DNA from: Paraburkholderia fungorum
GTDB taxonomy: Bacteria; Pseudomonadota; Gammaproteobacteria; Burkholderiales; Burkholderiaceae
Assembly: GCF_900099835.1 (NCBI RefSeq)
Contig: NZ_FNKP01000002.1
Location: 1,984,001 to 2,048,000 of the forward strand
Direction of reading: 5' to 3'
Length of the DNA stretch: 64,000 bases
Each line of letters begins with the position of its first letter. The stretch's first letter is position 1. The notes beneath the pieces are model-generated. The model was given only the letters and a program-made list of their open reading frames with translations. It was not told the DNA's origin and searched no databases. Below are positions 1 through 7,336 of the stretch, piece after piece. The position numbers and the translations under genes are program-made.

Positions 1-761
1 CGCCCGAGCTTCAGTCCATCGAGAAAATTCACGTAACTCGCGCTGCCGCCAAAGCCGCCGAAACCGCGCAACATCACGCTGTCGTAGCGCTCGCCGACAC
101 CGCGCGCCTCGGCCACCACGCCGGGCGTATAGCGCAACGCCTGCGCGACGCTTTGCACGCCCTGCGCGTCCATCTGCGCGCGATCGATCACCGTGACCGA
201 CTGCGGCGTGTCCTTGAGAGCGGTCGCGGTCTTGGTGCTCGCGCGGCTCACGACCGGTTCATCGGCGGAGACCGCGGACGAACTCACCACGACCGGCGGC
301 AACGTCTTTCCCTCGGGGCTTACCTCGCCGGATGCTGGGACGTCCTGCGCTTTCACGCTCAGCACGATGCCGCCGTGCGCGCCTTGCTGGGCGACGAGAC
401 CGGTGCCCGCGAGCAGCGCATCGAGCGCGTTCGCACTCGACATGCTCCCTTTCACGCCGGGGGACTGCCGTCCCACCGTGAGATCGGCGGCATAGGCGAT
501 CTGCACGCCGCTCACGTCCGCGAATGCATTGAGTGCGCTATTCAGCGAGCCCGGTGCAATACGAAACTCGTGCAATGCCGCGGCGGACGACGATGACGAA
601 CCGGCGCTGCCGGTTGCACTGGATTGCGCATGCGCCAACGGCGCCATCATTAACGTGGCAAGCACGGCGCGATAGATCAGGCGATGACGCAGGCGGTTGG
701 CGGTGCGGCCGTGCGTGTACGAACGCAGTCCGCGTGATGACTGTGAATCCAGCTTCGACAA
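1..761 (-). CDS. FecA-type TonB-dependent siderophore receptor (N-terminal part)
   Basis: Outer-membrane receptor for a ferric siderophore, able to signal to FecR; only about 253 N-terminal residues lie in the window and the gene runs off the left edge. After a basic leader and hydrophobic segment ending near an AHAQ cleavage site comes a secretin/TonB short N-terminal (STN) domain (roughly residues 65-135), which in this family contacts the anti-sigma regulator. A plug domain follows, with the TPQSVTVI and ALRYTPGVV stretches. There is no ATG or GTG between the upstream in-frame stop and the leader. A TTG preceded by GGGGAAA is therefore the best start. The gene is third in a sigma, FecR, receptor series on the same strand. 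Which siderophore it takes up cannot be told. Confidence 0.88.
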   Translation of the reverse strand, partial: MSKLDSQSSRGLRSYTHGRTANRLRHRLIYRAVLATLMMAPLAHAQSSATGSAGSSSSSAAALHEFRIAPGSLNSALNAFADVSGVQIAYAADLTVGRQSPGVKGSMSSANALDALLAGTGLVAQQGAHGGIVLSVKAQDVPASGEVSPEGKTLPPVVVSSSAVSADEPVVSRASTKTATALKDTPQSVTVIDRAQMDAQGVQSVAQALRYTPGVVAEARGVGERYDSVMLRGFGGFGGSASYVNFLDGLKLG

Positions 762-839
762 GATGATTTCCCCGTGTAATTGAAGACCTTATGTCTGCTA
801 GACGCAGCAGCCTTCAAAAACAGGAGGTCGTTTTTAGAA

Positions 840-1931
840 TTATTTTCTGGCGAGGACGATCAGCCGGTCGGCAACTGTCAGACGGTCGAGTCCGAACGCA
901 TCGCACAACGTATTGAGCGCGGCCGCAGGATCGTTGAGATTGAAATTGCCCGACACGCGCAGCGCTGCCGCCGGACCACGCACATAAAGAAAGTGCTGCG
1001 GATAGTAGCGATTCAACGATTGCAACACGTCGCGCAGCGGCACGTCGTCGAAACGCAGACGCCCTTTCTGCCATGCGGTGAGCGCGGCGATATCGGCCTG
1101 CTGCATGGGTGCAGGCGCGGCACTTCCACGATATTGCGCGGCCTCGCCGGGGCGAAGTACTTCCCTGCCGCCCGCCGTTGCGACCTCGACGCGGCCCTCC
1201 GTCACGACCACGTCGACAACCGGCGCTTGCGTATCGCGGCCTTCGTCGAGCCGGTCTACCTGGAAGACTGTGCCGATATCGCGCGTCGTGCCGTCGCGCG
1301 CAACAACGAGGAACGGTCGCGCTTCATCGTGTGCAACGTGGAAGGCCGCGCGGCCTTTGCGCAAGACGATCCGGCGCTCACCAGCGGTGTACTTCACATC
1401 GATTGCGCTTTGCGCGTCGAGCTTCACCGTGCTGCCGTCATCTAGCGCAATCGTGCGTTGCTCGCCCGTCGCCGTCGACCAGTCCGGCTGACGCACGACG
1501 CTCACTGTCGCGACGGCAAGGGCCGCCACGCCGACCGAAGCGATCACGGGCATACGCAGACCAGATAGCCACGCTCGAGGCCGCCAGCGGGCCGGATTGC
1601 GATTGTGTCGCCGCTGACGGGACGGCGTGCTCGCGTGAGCTTCGAACGATGATGGCTTCGTGCGCGCATTTTCTTCGTGCACAGCCACCGTTTTCGTGAC
1701 TTGCGCGCCCGCGGCCTGCCACGCTGCCGATGCCGCATCGAACGCCCGGCGATGCGCTTCCGAGCGTGCAAGCCAGCGAACCAGGCGACTGTCGTCGCGA
1801 TTCACGCGGCCGGAATCGAGCCTGACCGTCCACACGGCGGCCTCCGCTTTCAGACGCTGCGGTCCCTTGCCGGGCATGCCCACCGGCGACGATGCGTCGC
1901 GTGAATCAGGCGTCATGGAGCGAGGCGTCAT
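840..1931 (-). CDS. FecR-family anti-sigma/sigma regulator
   Basis: Inner-membrane regulator that passes the receptor's occupied-state signal to the FecI-like sigma factor. The N-terminal cytoplasmic part carries the AAVWTVRLDSGRV stretch typical of FecR proteins. One transmembrane helix follows at about residues 130-150, then a periplasmic FecR domain with GEQRTIALDDGSTVKLDA. The C-terminal domain (GRLRFDDVPLRDVLQSLNRYYP) is the part expected to touch the receptor's STN domain. The ATG at 1931 overlaps the end of the sigma gene by 26 bp; ATG 1916 is an alternative, and no clear Shine-Dalgarno sequence separates them. The overlap suggests translational coupling with the sigma gene. Confidence 0.88.
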   Translation of the reverse strand: MTPRSMTPDSRDASSPVGMPGKGPQRLKAEAAVWTVRLDSGRVNRDDSRLVRWLARSEAHRRAFDAASAAWQAAGAQVTKTVAVHEENARTKPSSFEAHASTPSRQRRHNRNPARWRPRAWLSGLRMPVIASVGVAALAVATVSVVRQPDWSTATGEQRTIALDDGSTVKLDAQSAIDVKYTAGERRIVLRKGRAAFHVAHDEARPFLVVARDGTTRDIGTVFQVDRLDEGRDTQAPVVDVVVTEGRVEVATAGGREVLRPGEAAQYRGSAAPAPMQQADIAALTAWQKGRLRFDDVPLRDVLQSLNRYYPQHFLYVRGPAAALRVSGNFNLNDPAAALNTLCDAFGLDRLTVADRLIVLARK

Positions 1932-2520
1932 CGTGGCGTGCCGGTAGAGCGGATTGCAGAGATGCCGGTATTCTAGCGGCGCCGTGCGACGAATCAACCA
2001 GCGGGCCGTCATGGCCGGCATCGCTCTGAAACACGAGCAGCGCGCGGCGCAGATGCTTTTCGACCATGTTGCGGCTGATGTTCAGCCGGGTCGCGATGTC
2101 GTCATGAGAGAGGCCGTCGATTTTCCGCAGCAGGAACACTTCGCGGCAACGCGGTGGCAAAGCGGCAACCATCGTATCGATCCTGTGGGCAGTCTGGGCG
2201 GCCTGGGCCAGCAGGTCGGGCCGCGCCGCGTCGCTCGGATAATCGCCCGGCTCGTCGTTCATCGTGTAGTCGGCGACGATCACTTTGTCGGCGACACGCT
2301 GTTCGCGAAACCGGTCGATCACCAGGTTCTCGACCATCCTCACGAAAAACGCCTGTGGCTGCTGGACGCGCTCGGGTGCTTCCAGTGTCGCGATCCGGAC
2401 GAACGCGTCGTGCACGATGTCCGCCGCCGACTCGGCCGACGCCACACGACGCCTGGCAAACGCAAGCAGCGAGTGGTAATGCGCGATGAACGCACTGGCG
2501 AGAGTGTTCGGAATAGGCAC
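1906..2520 (-). CDS. FecI-type ECF RNA polymerase sigma factor
   Basis: Extracytoplasmic-function sigma factor, 204 residues, expected to drive transcription of the adjacent receptor gene when the siderophore is bound. Region 2 is visible as the stretch around ADIVHDAFVRI and FFVRMVENLVIDRFR. Region 4 is ALPPRCREVFLLRKIDGLSHDDIATRLNIS followed by MVEKHLRRAL, the helix-turn-helix that reads the -35 element. The reading frame opens with GTG at 2520 and there is only a weak ribosome-binding site. A Fur-type operator lies 53 bp upstream, so iron starvation probably switches the whole unit on. Confidence 0.9.
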   Translation of the reverse strand: MPIPNTLASAFIAHYHSLLAFARRRVASAESAADIVHDAFVRIATLEAPERVQQPQAFFVRMVENLVIDRFREQRVADKVIVADYTMNDEPGDYPSDAARPDLLAQAAQTAHRIDTMVAALPPRCREVFLLRKIDGLSHDDIATRLNISRNMVEKHLRRALLVFQSDAGHDGPLVDSSHGAARIPASLQSALPARHDDASLHDA

Positions 2521-2572
2521 GGTTTTGCGCTCGACCAGGAAGGGCTGTCGAGCCGGTGGACGATAAAATGCA

Positions 2573-2591
2573 AATGCGAATTATTATCATT
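2573..2591. promoter_or_regulatory. Fur box upstream of the fecI-like sigma gene
   Basis: The 19-mer AATGCGAATTATTATCATT reads on the other strand as AATGATAATAATTCGCATT. It is close to the proteobacterial Fur consensus of GATAAT hexamer repeats. It lies in an AT-rich stretch just upstream of the sigma factor start, where an iron-responsive repressor site is expected. Confidence 0.75.
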
Positions 2592-2630
2592 TGAAATGAA
2601 AATTGCAAGCATTTTGCATGGAAAGCGGGG

Positions 2631-3524
2631 TTAAGGTTGCTGACGGTGCGTGGTGGGCTTCGAGCGAGTGTTGTCTGTGTCGAGCATCGCCAGATGGCGC
2701 GTTTCCGTTTCATCGTCGGCGGGAAACATGCATTCGATCCGCAGCTCCTGCGCCGCGACGCTCAGCGGCGTGCCCACGCTGGCCACCATCGAAAAGTAGT
2801 TCAGCACGTGGCCATCTTTCATGAAGCCGATTGGAATAACGGGCATTGACGCAGAGTCGGCAGTGGAATCGGTATCGGATTGCGCAGAAGCCTTTCGCTG
2901 CGTCGATACGTTTGGATACGCCCGTAAGGCCGCGAGCAGGTCGCGCGTGGGATCGTCGATCACGCGCCCTACCGATTCGCGATACACCCGCTGGATCAGA
3001 CTCTCCGACACGCGCTCCCAATCGGCGATAAACGGCCGCATGGCGTCGGGATCGAACACGAGATGCAGCATATTGCGCGGCCCCTTGCGCGCGGCCATGT
3101 CGATGAAACAGTTGAAAAAACGCGGCGCCGCGTCGTTGGTCAACAGCACGTTCCAGTAGCGGTCCATGACCAGAGCCGGGAAGGGTTCGTGTTGCCGCAG
3201 CATCCGTTCGAGCGCCTTCGTCACGCTCTGCATTTCCTGCGCGTTCCATGCCGTGTCGGCGTAGATCGGCGCGTACCCTGCCGCCAGTAACAGCGCGTTG
3301 CGCTCGCGCAGCGGTATGTCGAGCGTCTGCGCGAGATCGATCAACATCTGGCGGCTGGGCACGCTACGCCCGCTTTCGATAAAGCTGATATGACGCTGCG
3401 ACACGCCTGCATTGAACGACAGATCCAGTTGACTGATTCCGCGCAGATCCCGCCAGTGACGCAATAGCGGGCCGATTTCGTTCGACGATGCATTGATGGC
3501 TCGATTCGTATTCGCAGGGTTCAT
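2631..3524 (-). CDS. XRE-family regulator with MmyB-like ligand domain
   Basis: Transcriptional regulator of 297 residues. Residues about 18-75 form a Cro/C1 helix-turn-helix (LRGISQLDLSFNAGVSQRHISFIESGR). The remainder (DRYWNVLLTNDAAPRFF, then LHLVFDPDAMRPFIADWE and a region with ESVGRVIDDP) matches the MmyB-like PAS-type ligand-binding domain common in actinobacterial and burkholderial regulators. In this family the C-terminal domain is thought to sense small hydrophobic ligands. It lies 86 bp downstream of the AhpD-like gene on the same strand and may be cotranscribed with it. The target is unknown. Confidence 0.85.
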   Translation of the reverse strand: MNPANTNRAINASSNEIGPLLRHWRDLRGISQLDLSFNAGVSQRHISFIESGRSVPSRQMLIDLAQTLDIPLRERNALLLAAGYAPIYADTAWNAQEMQSVTKALERMLRQHEPFPALVMDRYWNVLLTNDAAPRFFNCFIDMAARKGPRNMLHLVFDPDAMRPFIADWERVSESLIQRVYRESVGRVIDDPTRDLLAALRAYPNVSTQRKASAQSDTDSTADSASMPVIPIGFMKDGHVLNYFSMVASVGTPLSVAAQELRIECMFPADDETETRHLAMLDTDNTRSKPTTHRQQP

Positions 3525-3610
3525 CGCTCGGTTGTCCGTCGTCCGTGGGTCTCGAAGGCATGCGGGCTCTCAGTGGTGAGCCAGCATACCCTGCCCGGCT
3601 GCAAGGCGGC

Positions 3611-4159
3611 TCACGCGTGCCACGCGTGCGTCTGGAACTGCGCTTCCAGCGGTGGTTGCGCGATGTTGCCCACGTAATTCGTGATGGTCGATGCTGCGGA
3701 AACTGCCAGCACTTCGAGCACCTGATCGCGACGAAAGCCTGCTTCGAGAAATGCGTTCAGATCGTGCGCGTCGAGATGCCCGCGCTTTTCAATCGCGGTC
3801 CTCGTCAGCGTGGAAAGCGCGGCATGCCGACGATCCGCCGGCACGCGTGCCTCGCGAATCGCGTTGACGTCAGCGGATGTGAGGCCCTGGTCGAGCGCCA
3901 GCGCGGTGTGAAATGCGACCGCCCACGAGCACGCGTTGGTCACCGCATTCGTCAGAAGCAGGGTCTGGATTTGCGCTTCGGTGAACGTGCCTGCGTGGAC
4001 CTTCTGGAACAGATCGATGAATGCACCGATCAGCACCGGCGATTCCGCCATGGCGCCTGCGATGTTGGGGATGAAGCCGAATGTCTGTTCGAGTTGCCGC
4101 AATACCGGCGCGGACTGCGCCGGTGCGGAATCGATGGAATGAATCGGAAACGTCGACAT
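3611..4159 (-). CDS. Carboxymuconolactone decarboxylase/AhpD-like protein
   Basis: Small protein (182 residues) of the AhpD/CMD alkylhydroperoxidase-like fold. The signature helix reads TNACSWAVAFHTALAL around residues 85-100. The first cysteine and the histidine of the usual CxxCxxxH motif are present, but the second cysteine is an alanine, so a classical disulfide peroxidase cycle is doubtful. Its start is supported by GAGGACGC ahead of the ATG. It precedes an XRE regulator on the same strand, a pairing often seen where the regulator controls the enzyme. The substrate is unknown. Confidence 0.8.
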   Translation of the reverse strand: MSTFPIHSIDSAPAQSAPVLRQLEQTFGFIPNIAGAMAESPVLIGAFIDLFQKVHAGTFTEAQIQTLLLTNAVTNACSWAVAFHTALALDQGLTSADVNAIREARVPADRRHAALSTLTRTAIEKRGHLDAHDLNAFLEAGFRRDQVLEVLAVSAASTITNYVGNIAQPPLEAQFQTHAWHA

Positions 4160-4301
4160 GATGCGTCCTCGGTAGTGAGCGCGGCCCGGGATGAACCGCG
4201 CGACAACCGAAGATTAGGTGCGTGGATGCTGCTCGCCAATTACCTCACATGTAATAAAGGCATGGCGATTTTCTGCGCCGACAGCGGCGGCCTGCCCGCT
4301 T

Positions 4302-4841
4302 TTACCGCCGAGGTTCCATCAACCGCTTGACGGTCAACGCGAGCGGCACGGTGAAGAAGATATGAGACATGAAGCCGCCGATAATCACCGCCGGATCGTA
4401 GTAGTTCGGGTGATTGTCCGACGAAATCATGATCGCGACATGCATGACGATCCACGCCAGCACGGCATAAAACAATGCTACGAAAGTGGCTTCATATCCA
4501 CGTCGACGGAAGTACGGCCAGATCATCGCAAACAGCACGCCCCATGCCGCCGCGAACACAAAGTGAATACCTGTGCCCACGATATACGCCCAGATGCCCA
4601 GCGACTCCTGTACCGCCTTGCCGAACACCAGGCCCGTTGCGTTTCGCGGAATGCCCGCCAGCGGCATCATATGCTGCGCGCCGACCCAGACTAGCGCCTC
4701 GTAAATCCAGATAAACACAGCGCCGACCAGACCACCGGTTATACCGGCGCGTAGCGTCGTTGCGCGGTTAGGCGATTCGGAACCCGCTGCGCCGAATCGT
4801 TTGTCGAGGCCCGTCTCGGTTACGCCAAAATTGCTGCCCAT
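4302..4841 (-). CDS. Four-helix integral membrane protein of unknown function
   Basis: Protein of 179 residues with four hydrophobic segments. The first contains GGLVGAVFIWIYEALVW, the second YIVGTGIHFVFAAAWGVLF, the third FVALFYAVLAWIVMHVAIM and the last HIFFTVPLALTV. The start at 4841 is chosen because GGAGGGG lies seven bases before it; the longer open frame upstream has no such site. It resembles YagU/DUF1440-like inner-membrane proteins, but I cannot name it firmly. It lies downstream of ligA on the same strand, separated by a hairpin, so it may or may not share that transcript. Confidence 0.7.
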   Translation of the reverse strand: MGSNFGVTETGLDKRFGAAGSESPNRATTLRAGITGGLVGAVFIWIYEALVWVGAQHMMPLAGIPRNATGLVFGKAVQESLGIWAYIVGTGIHFVFAAAWGVLFAMIWPYFRRRGYEATFVALFYAVLAWIVMHVAIMISSDNHPNYYDPAVIIGGFMSHIFFTVPLALTVKRLMEPRR

Positions 4842-4939
4842 ATCCACCCCTCCTGGAAATCCTGGAAGCGCGCTTTGTACAAACCCAAGCGCTTCGTGTA
4901 AACCTTCGTGCAAACAATACTCAGCGGGTAACGTCACGA

Positions 4940-4959
4940 GCCACGTGGATCAACGTGGC
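4940..4959 (-). terminator. Hairpin after ligA
   Basis: GCCACGT and ACGTGGC form a perfect 7-bp stem with a 6-base loop, 16 bases past the ligA stop codon. There is no clear U-run, so it may be a weak terminator or a 3'-end stabilising hairpin. Confidence 0.4.
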
Positions 4960-4974
4960 CTCGCGAGACCGCTC

Positions 4975-5334
4975 TTACACCGCCTCCGGCACCCGACGCG
5001 TTTTCAAAAATGCTTCGAGCGTTTCGCCGCGCATGCTCGCGTACATGCCGAGGTTCGTGATCTTCACCACTCGCGCGAATTTTTCGAGCACGAAAAAGCA
5101 CACGCCGTAGCGAACCAGACCGAGCCAGTCTGTGTTGTCGACCAGCGTGCGTTCTTCGTCAGTGAGTTTCGCCGCGTCGTAAGCCGCGCTGCGATTGTCG
5201 AGCCACAGCGCGCGCGCAGGCGCTTCACGCATCATCCAGAAGAAGCGGTTCAGCCGCATCGCCTTGATGCTTTGGCGAATATCGAACGGGTACGTGCCCG
5301 TCAGTTCTTCAACACCGATCAGTTGCGGATTCAT
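4975..5334 (-). CDS. ligA: Extradiol dioxygenase alpha (LigA-type) subunit
   Basis: Small subunit (119 residues) of a class III extradiol ring-cleavage dioxygenase of the protocatechuate 4,5-dioxygenase family. In this family the helical alpha chain caps the active site carried by the beta chain. The LigA fold is suggested by LNRFFWMMREAPARALWL and the C-terminal FFVLEKFARVVKITNLGMYASMRGETLEAF. Its ATG overlaps the beta-subunit stop codon in an ATGA junction, so the two chains are probably made in equal amounts. It is somewhat shorter than the 139-residue Sphingobium LigA. Confidence 0.85.
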   Translation of the reverse strand: MNPQLIGVEELTGTYPFDIRQSIKAMRLNRFFWMMREAPARALWLDNRSAAYDAAKLTDEERTLVDNTDWLGLVRYGVCFFVLEKFARVVKITNLGMYASMRGETLEAFLKTRRVPEAV

Positions 5335-6176
5335 TGCGCCACCTCGTCTTCATAGATGGTCACGGCCATCGCGGTACTGGTCGCGAGATAGTAGTTGCGA
5401 TGCAGTTCGCGAACCTTCGGACCCAGCGCGCCACGCATCGCGAGCCACATGATCGTCTCCACGCTTTCCGCGCCGCCCAGGCGCACGTAGTCGACGTGCT
5501 TCATGGCCGCGAGACGCTGCGGATCGTTGACGATCAGGTCGAGAAACTCCATGTCCCATTCGGTATTGTTAAAGCCGCTGCGCTCGCCGTGCACCTGGTG
5601 AGACAAGCCGCCCGTGCCGACCACCACGACATCGAGATCCTCTTCGTACGATTCGATCGCGCGACGCAGCGCCTGCCCCAGACGGTAGCAACGATTCGCG
5701 GTAGGCAGCGGATATTGCAGCACGTTCACTTCGAGCGGCACCAGCGACATCGGCCAGCCGCCGTCATGCGGCAACATCAACGAAAGCGGCGAATTGCAAC
5801 CGTGATCGAGCGGACGGTCCTGAAAGATCGTCAGGTCGAACTCGTCGGCCACCATCTGCTCGGCGATGTGAATCGCGAGATCGGGATGCCCGGCGATATC
5901 CGGCAACGGACGCTTGCCCGCGCCCTCGTCCGCGAATTCGTGGCTCCCCGACACGCCCAGCGCGAAGGTCGGATAGCAGTCGAAGAAGAAACTGTTGGCG
6001 TGATCGTTGTAGAACATCACCATTACGTCGGGCTTGCGTTCGGCAAGCCATTTCGCCACCGGTTCGTAGCCCTTGAAGAGCGGCGCCCATGCGGGATCGT
6101 TCTGCTTGCCCTTGTCGTACGCCATGCCGATAGTCGGCACGTGCGAGGTGCCGATGCCACCAATGATCCTTGCCAT
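5331..6176 (-). CDS. ligB: Extradiol dioxygenase beta (LigB-type) subunit
   Basis: Catalytic subunit (281 residues) of a protocatechuate 4,5-dioxygenase-type enzyme, which opens the aromatic ring of a catechol acid next to the diol using Fe(II) and O2. The iron ligands expected from Sphingobium LigB are present: His12 (TSHVP), His59 (YNDHAN) and a Glu in GGAESVE near residue 237. The active-site base is His193 in GTGGLSHQ. The first gene of a ligBA operon, it faces a divergent GntR-LysR regulator pair. No ligC, ligI, ligJ or ligK homologue is present within the window, so protocatechuate, gallate or a related acid are all possible substrates. Confidence 0.9.
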   Translation of the reverse strand: MARIIGGIGTSHVPTIGMAYDKGKQNDPAWAPLFKGYEPVAKWLAERKPDVMVMFYNDHANSFFFDCYPTFALGVSGSHEFADEGAGKRPLPDIAGHPDLAIHIAEQMVADEFDLTIFQDRPLDHGCNSPLSLMLPHDGGWPMSLVPLEVNVLQYPLPTANRCYRLGQALRRAIESYEEDLDVVVVGTGGLSHQVHGERSGFNNTEWDMEFLDLIVNDPQRLAAMKHVDYVRLGGAESVETIMWLAMRGALGPKVRELHRNYYLATSTAMAVTIYEDEVAQ

Positions 6177-6634
6177 ATTCGTTGTCTTCCGTTACTTCGT
6201 GCTGCGCTGAAAGTGCGCTGAGTGTGCTCTACGTATGCGCTTACCGTTGCGCCGGATTCGCGCGCCAATCGGATAGGTCACCGCTTTTTCACAGGTAGCT
6301 ATCGCGACCGCCTTGGGATACAAAGGTAGAAATTGTGCCGCTTTCGAGAAAGCTCGGGTAAACCACGGTCAGCCGCAAATTGCCGGATCAAACCGCTATG
6401 GGATGCCGCTATGCGTCGTCACTGGTCAAGCGGCAAGCCCCATGGCGAACGGCTTTTCTGGTATCCCGAGTGACCGCCGGGGCATTCCGGCCGGCCTTTT
6501 GTCGTGTAGCCACCGATAAATAAAACAGATGGCCTTGAAAACAACTCGCAAGCAGGTCCGCGAGCATGCTTTTGAGGCGTGGTGAAGTGCCGCCGCCGTG
6601 GCTATACTTCACTGCTCCAAACGAGGCGAGACCG
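6177..6634. promoter_or_regulatory. Divergent control region between ligBA and the GntR-LysR pair
   Basis: A 458-bp gap with no credible gene between divergent transcription units. A TATACT hexamer at about 6603-6608 is a plausible -10 element for the regulator operon, followed by a GAGGCGAG ribosome-binding site before ATG 6635. A short GCCGG/CCGGC hairpin lies near 6476-6491. A gap this long suggests operators for both regulators, but I could not single out one convincing palindrome. Confidence 0.5.
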
Positions 6635-7336
6635 ATGAACGAGACCACCCAGCAGGCGATTGTGCAGACCTTACGCGAGAAGATTCTTGCGGGCGAACTG
6701 TCGCCAGGCCAGCGCCTCGTCGAGGCGCAACTCGCGCAGTGGCTCGGCGTGTCGCGCACGCCGCTGCGTTATGCGCTGAGCGTGCTGTCGTCGGAAGGCT
6801 TGCTCGACCGTTCGGGTGCACGCGGTTATGTCGTGCGGCGCTTTAGCGTGCATGACATCCTGAACGCGATCGACGTGCGCGGCGTGCTTGAAGGACTCGC
6901 CGCGCGGTCGGTTGCCGAGAGCGGAGTCAGCCCGGCATTGGCGGCCTCGCTCGACGAATGCCTGCGCGAAGGCGACGAGCTTTTCGCGCAACAGCATCCG
7001 AAACCAGGCGACGACGTGCGTTACGCCGAGATCAACGGACGCTTTCACGCGCTGATTGTCGACGCGTCGCAAAACATGGCGGTCAAGGCCGCGTTGAGTC
7101 TGAACGAGAAAATCCCGTTCGTGTCGCCGTTCACGATCGCATTCGACGAATCCGCACGAGAGCGGCAGTTTCTGATGCTGATGTACGCGCAACGCCAGCA
7201 TCATGCGATCGTGGATGCACTTAAAAAAGGCGAAGGTGCGCGCGTGGACGCGTTGATGAAAGAGCACACAAACATTTCGAAAGAGAGCCTGAATCTTTCG
7301 CTGCCGTCTTTGCACCTTATTGCAGGCGCCGCATGA
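6635..7336 (+). CDS. GntR-family regulator, FCD (FadR/VanR) subfamily
   Basis: Transcription factor of 233 residues. The N-terminal winged helix (RLVEAQLAQWLGVSRTPLRYALSVLSSEGLL) is GntR-type. The C-terminal all-helical FCD domain keeps the histidines that bind a metal or carboxylate ligand in this subfamily, in GRFHALI, RQHHAIV and MKEHT. The start at 6635 follows GAGGCGAG; a longer upstream reading lacks a ribosome-binding site. Its stop codon overlaps the next gene's ATG by 4 bp. Its divergent position opposite ligBA suggests control of aromatic-acid cleavage, with the aromatic acid or a carboxylate intermediate as effector. Confidence 0.88.
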   Translation: MNETTQQAIVQTLREKILAGELSPGQRLVEAQLAQWLGVSRTPLRYALSVLSSEGLLDRSGARGYVVRRFSVHDILNAIDVRGVLEGLAARSVAESGVSPALAASLDECLREGDELFAQQHPKPGDDVRYAEINGRFHALIVDASQNMAVKAALSLNEKIPFVSPFTIAFDESARERQFLMLMYAQRQHHAIVDALKKGEGARVDALMKEHTNISKESLNLSLPSLHLIAGAA

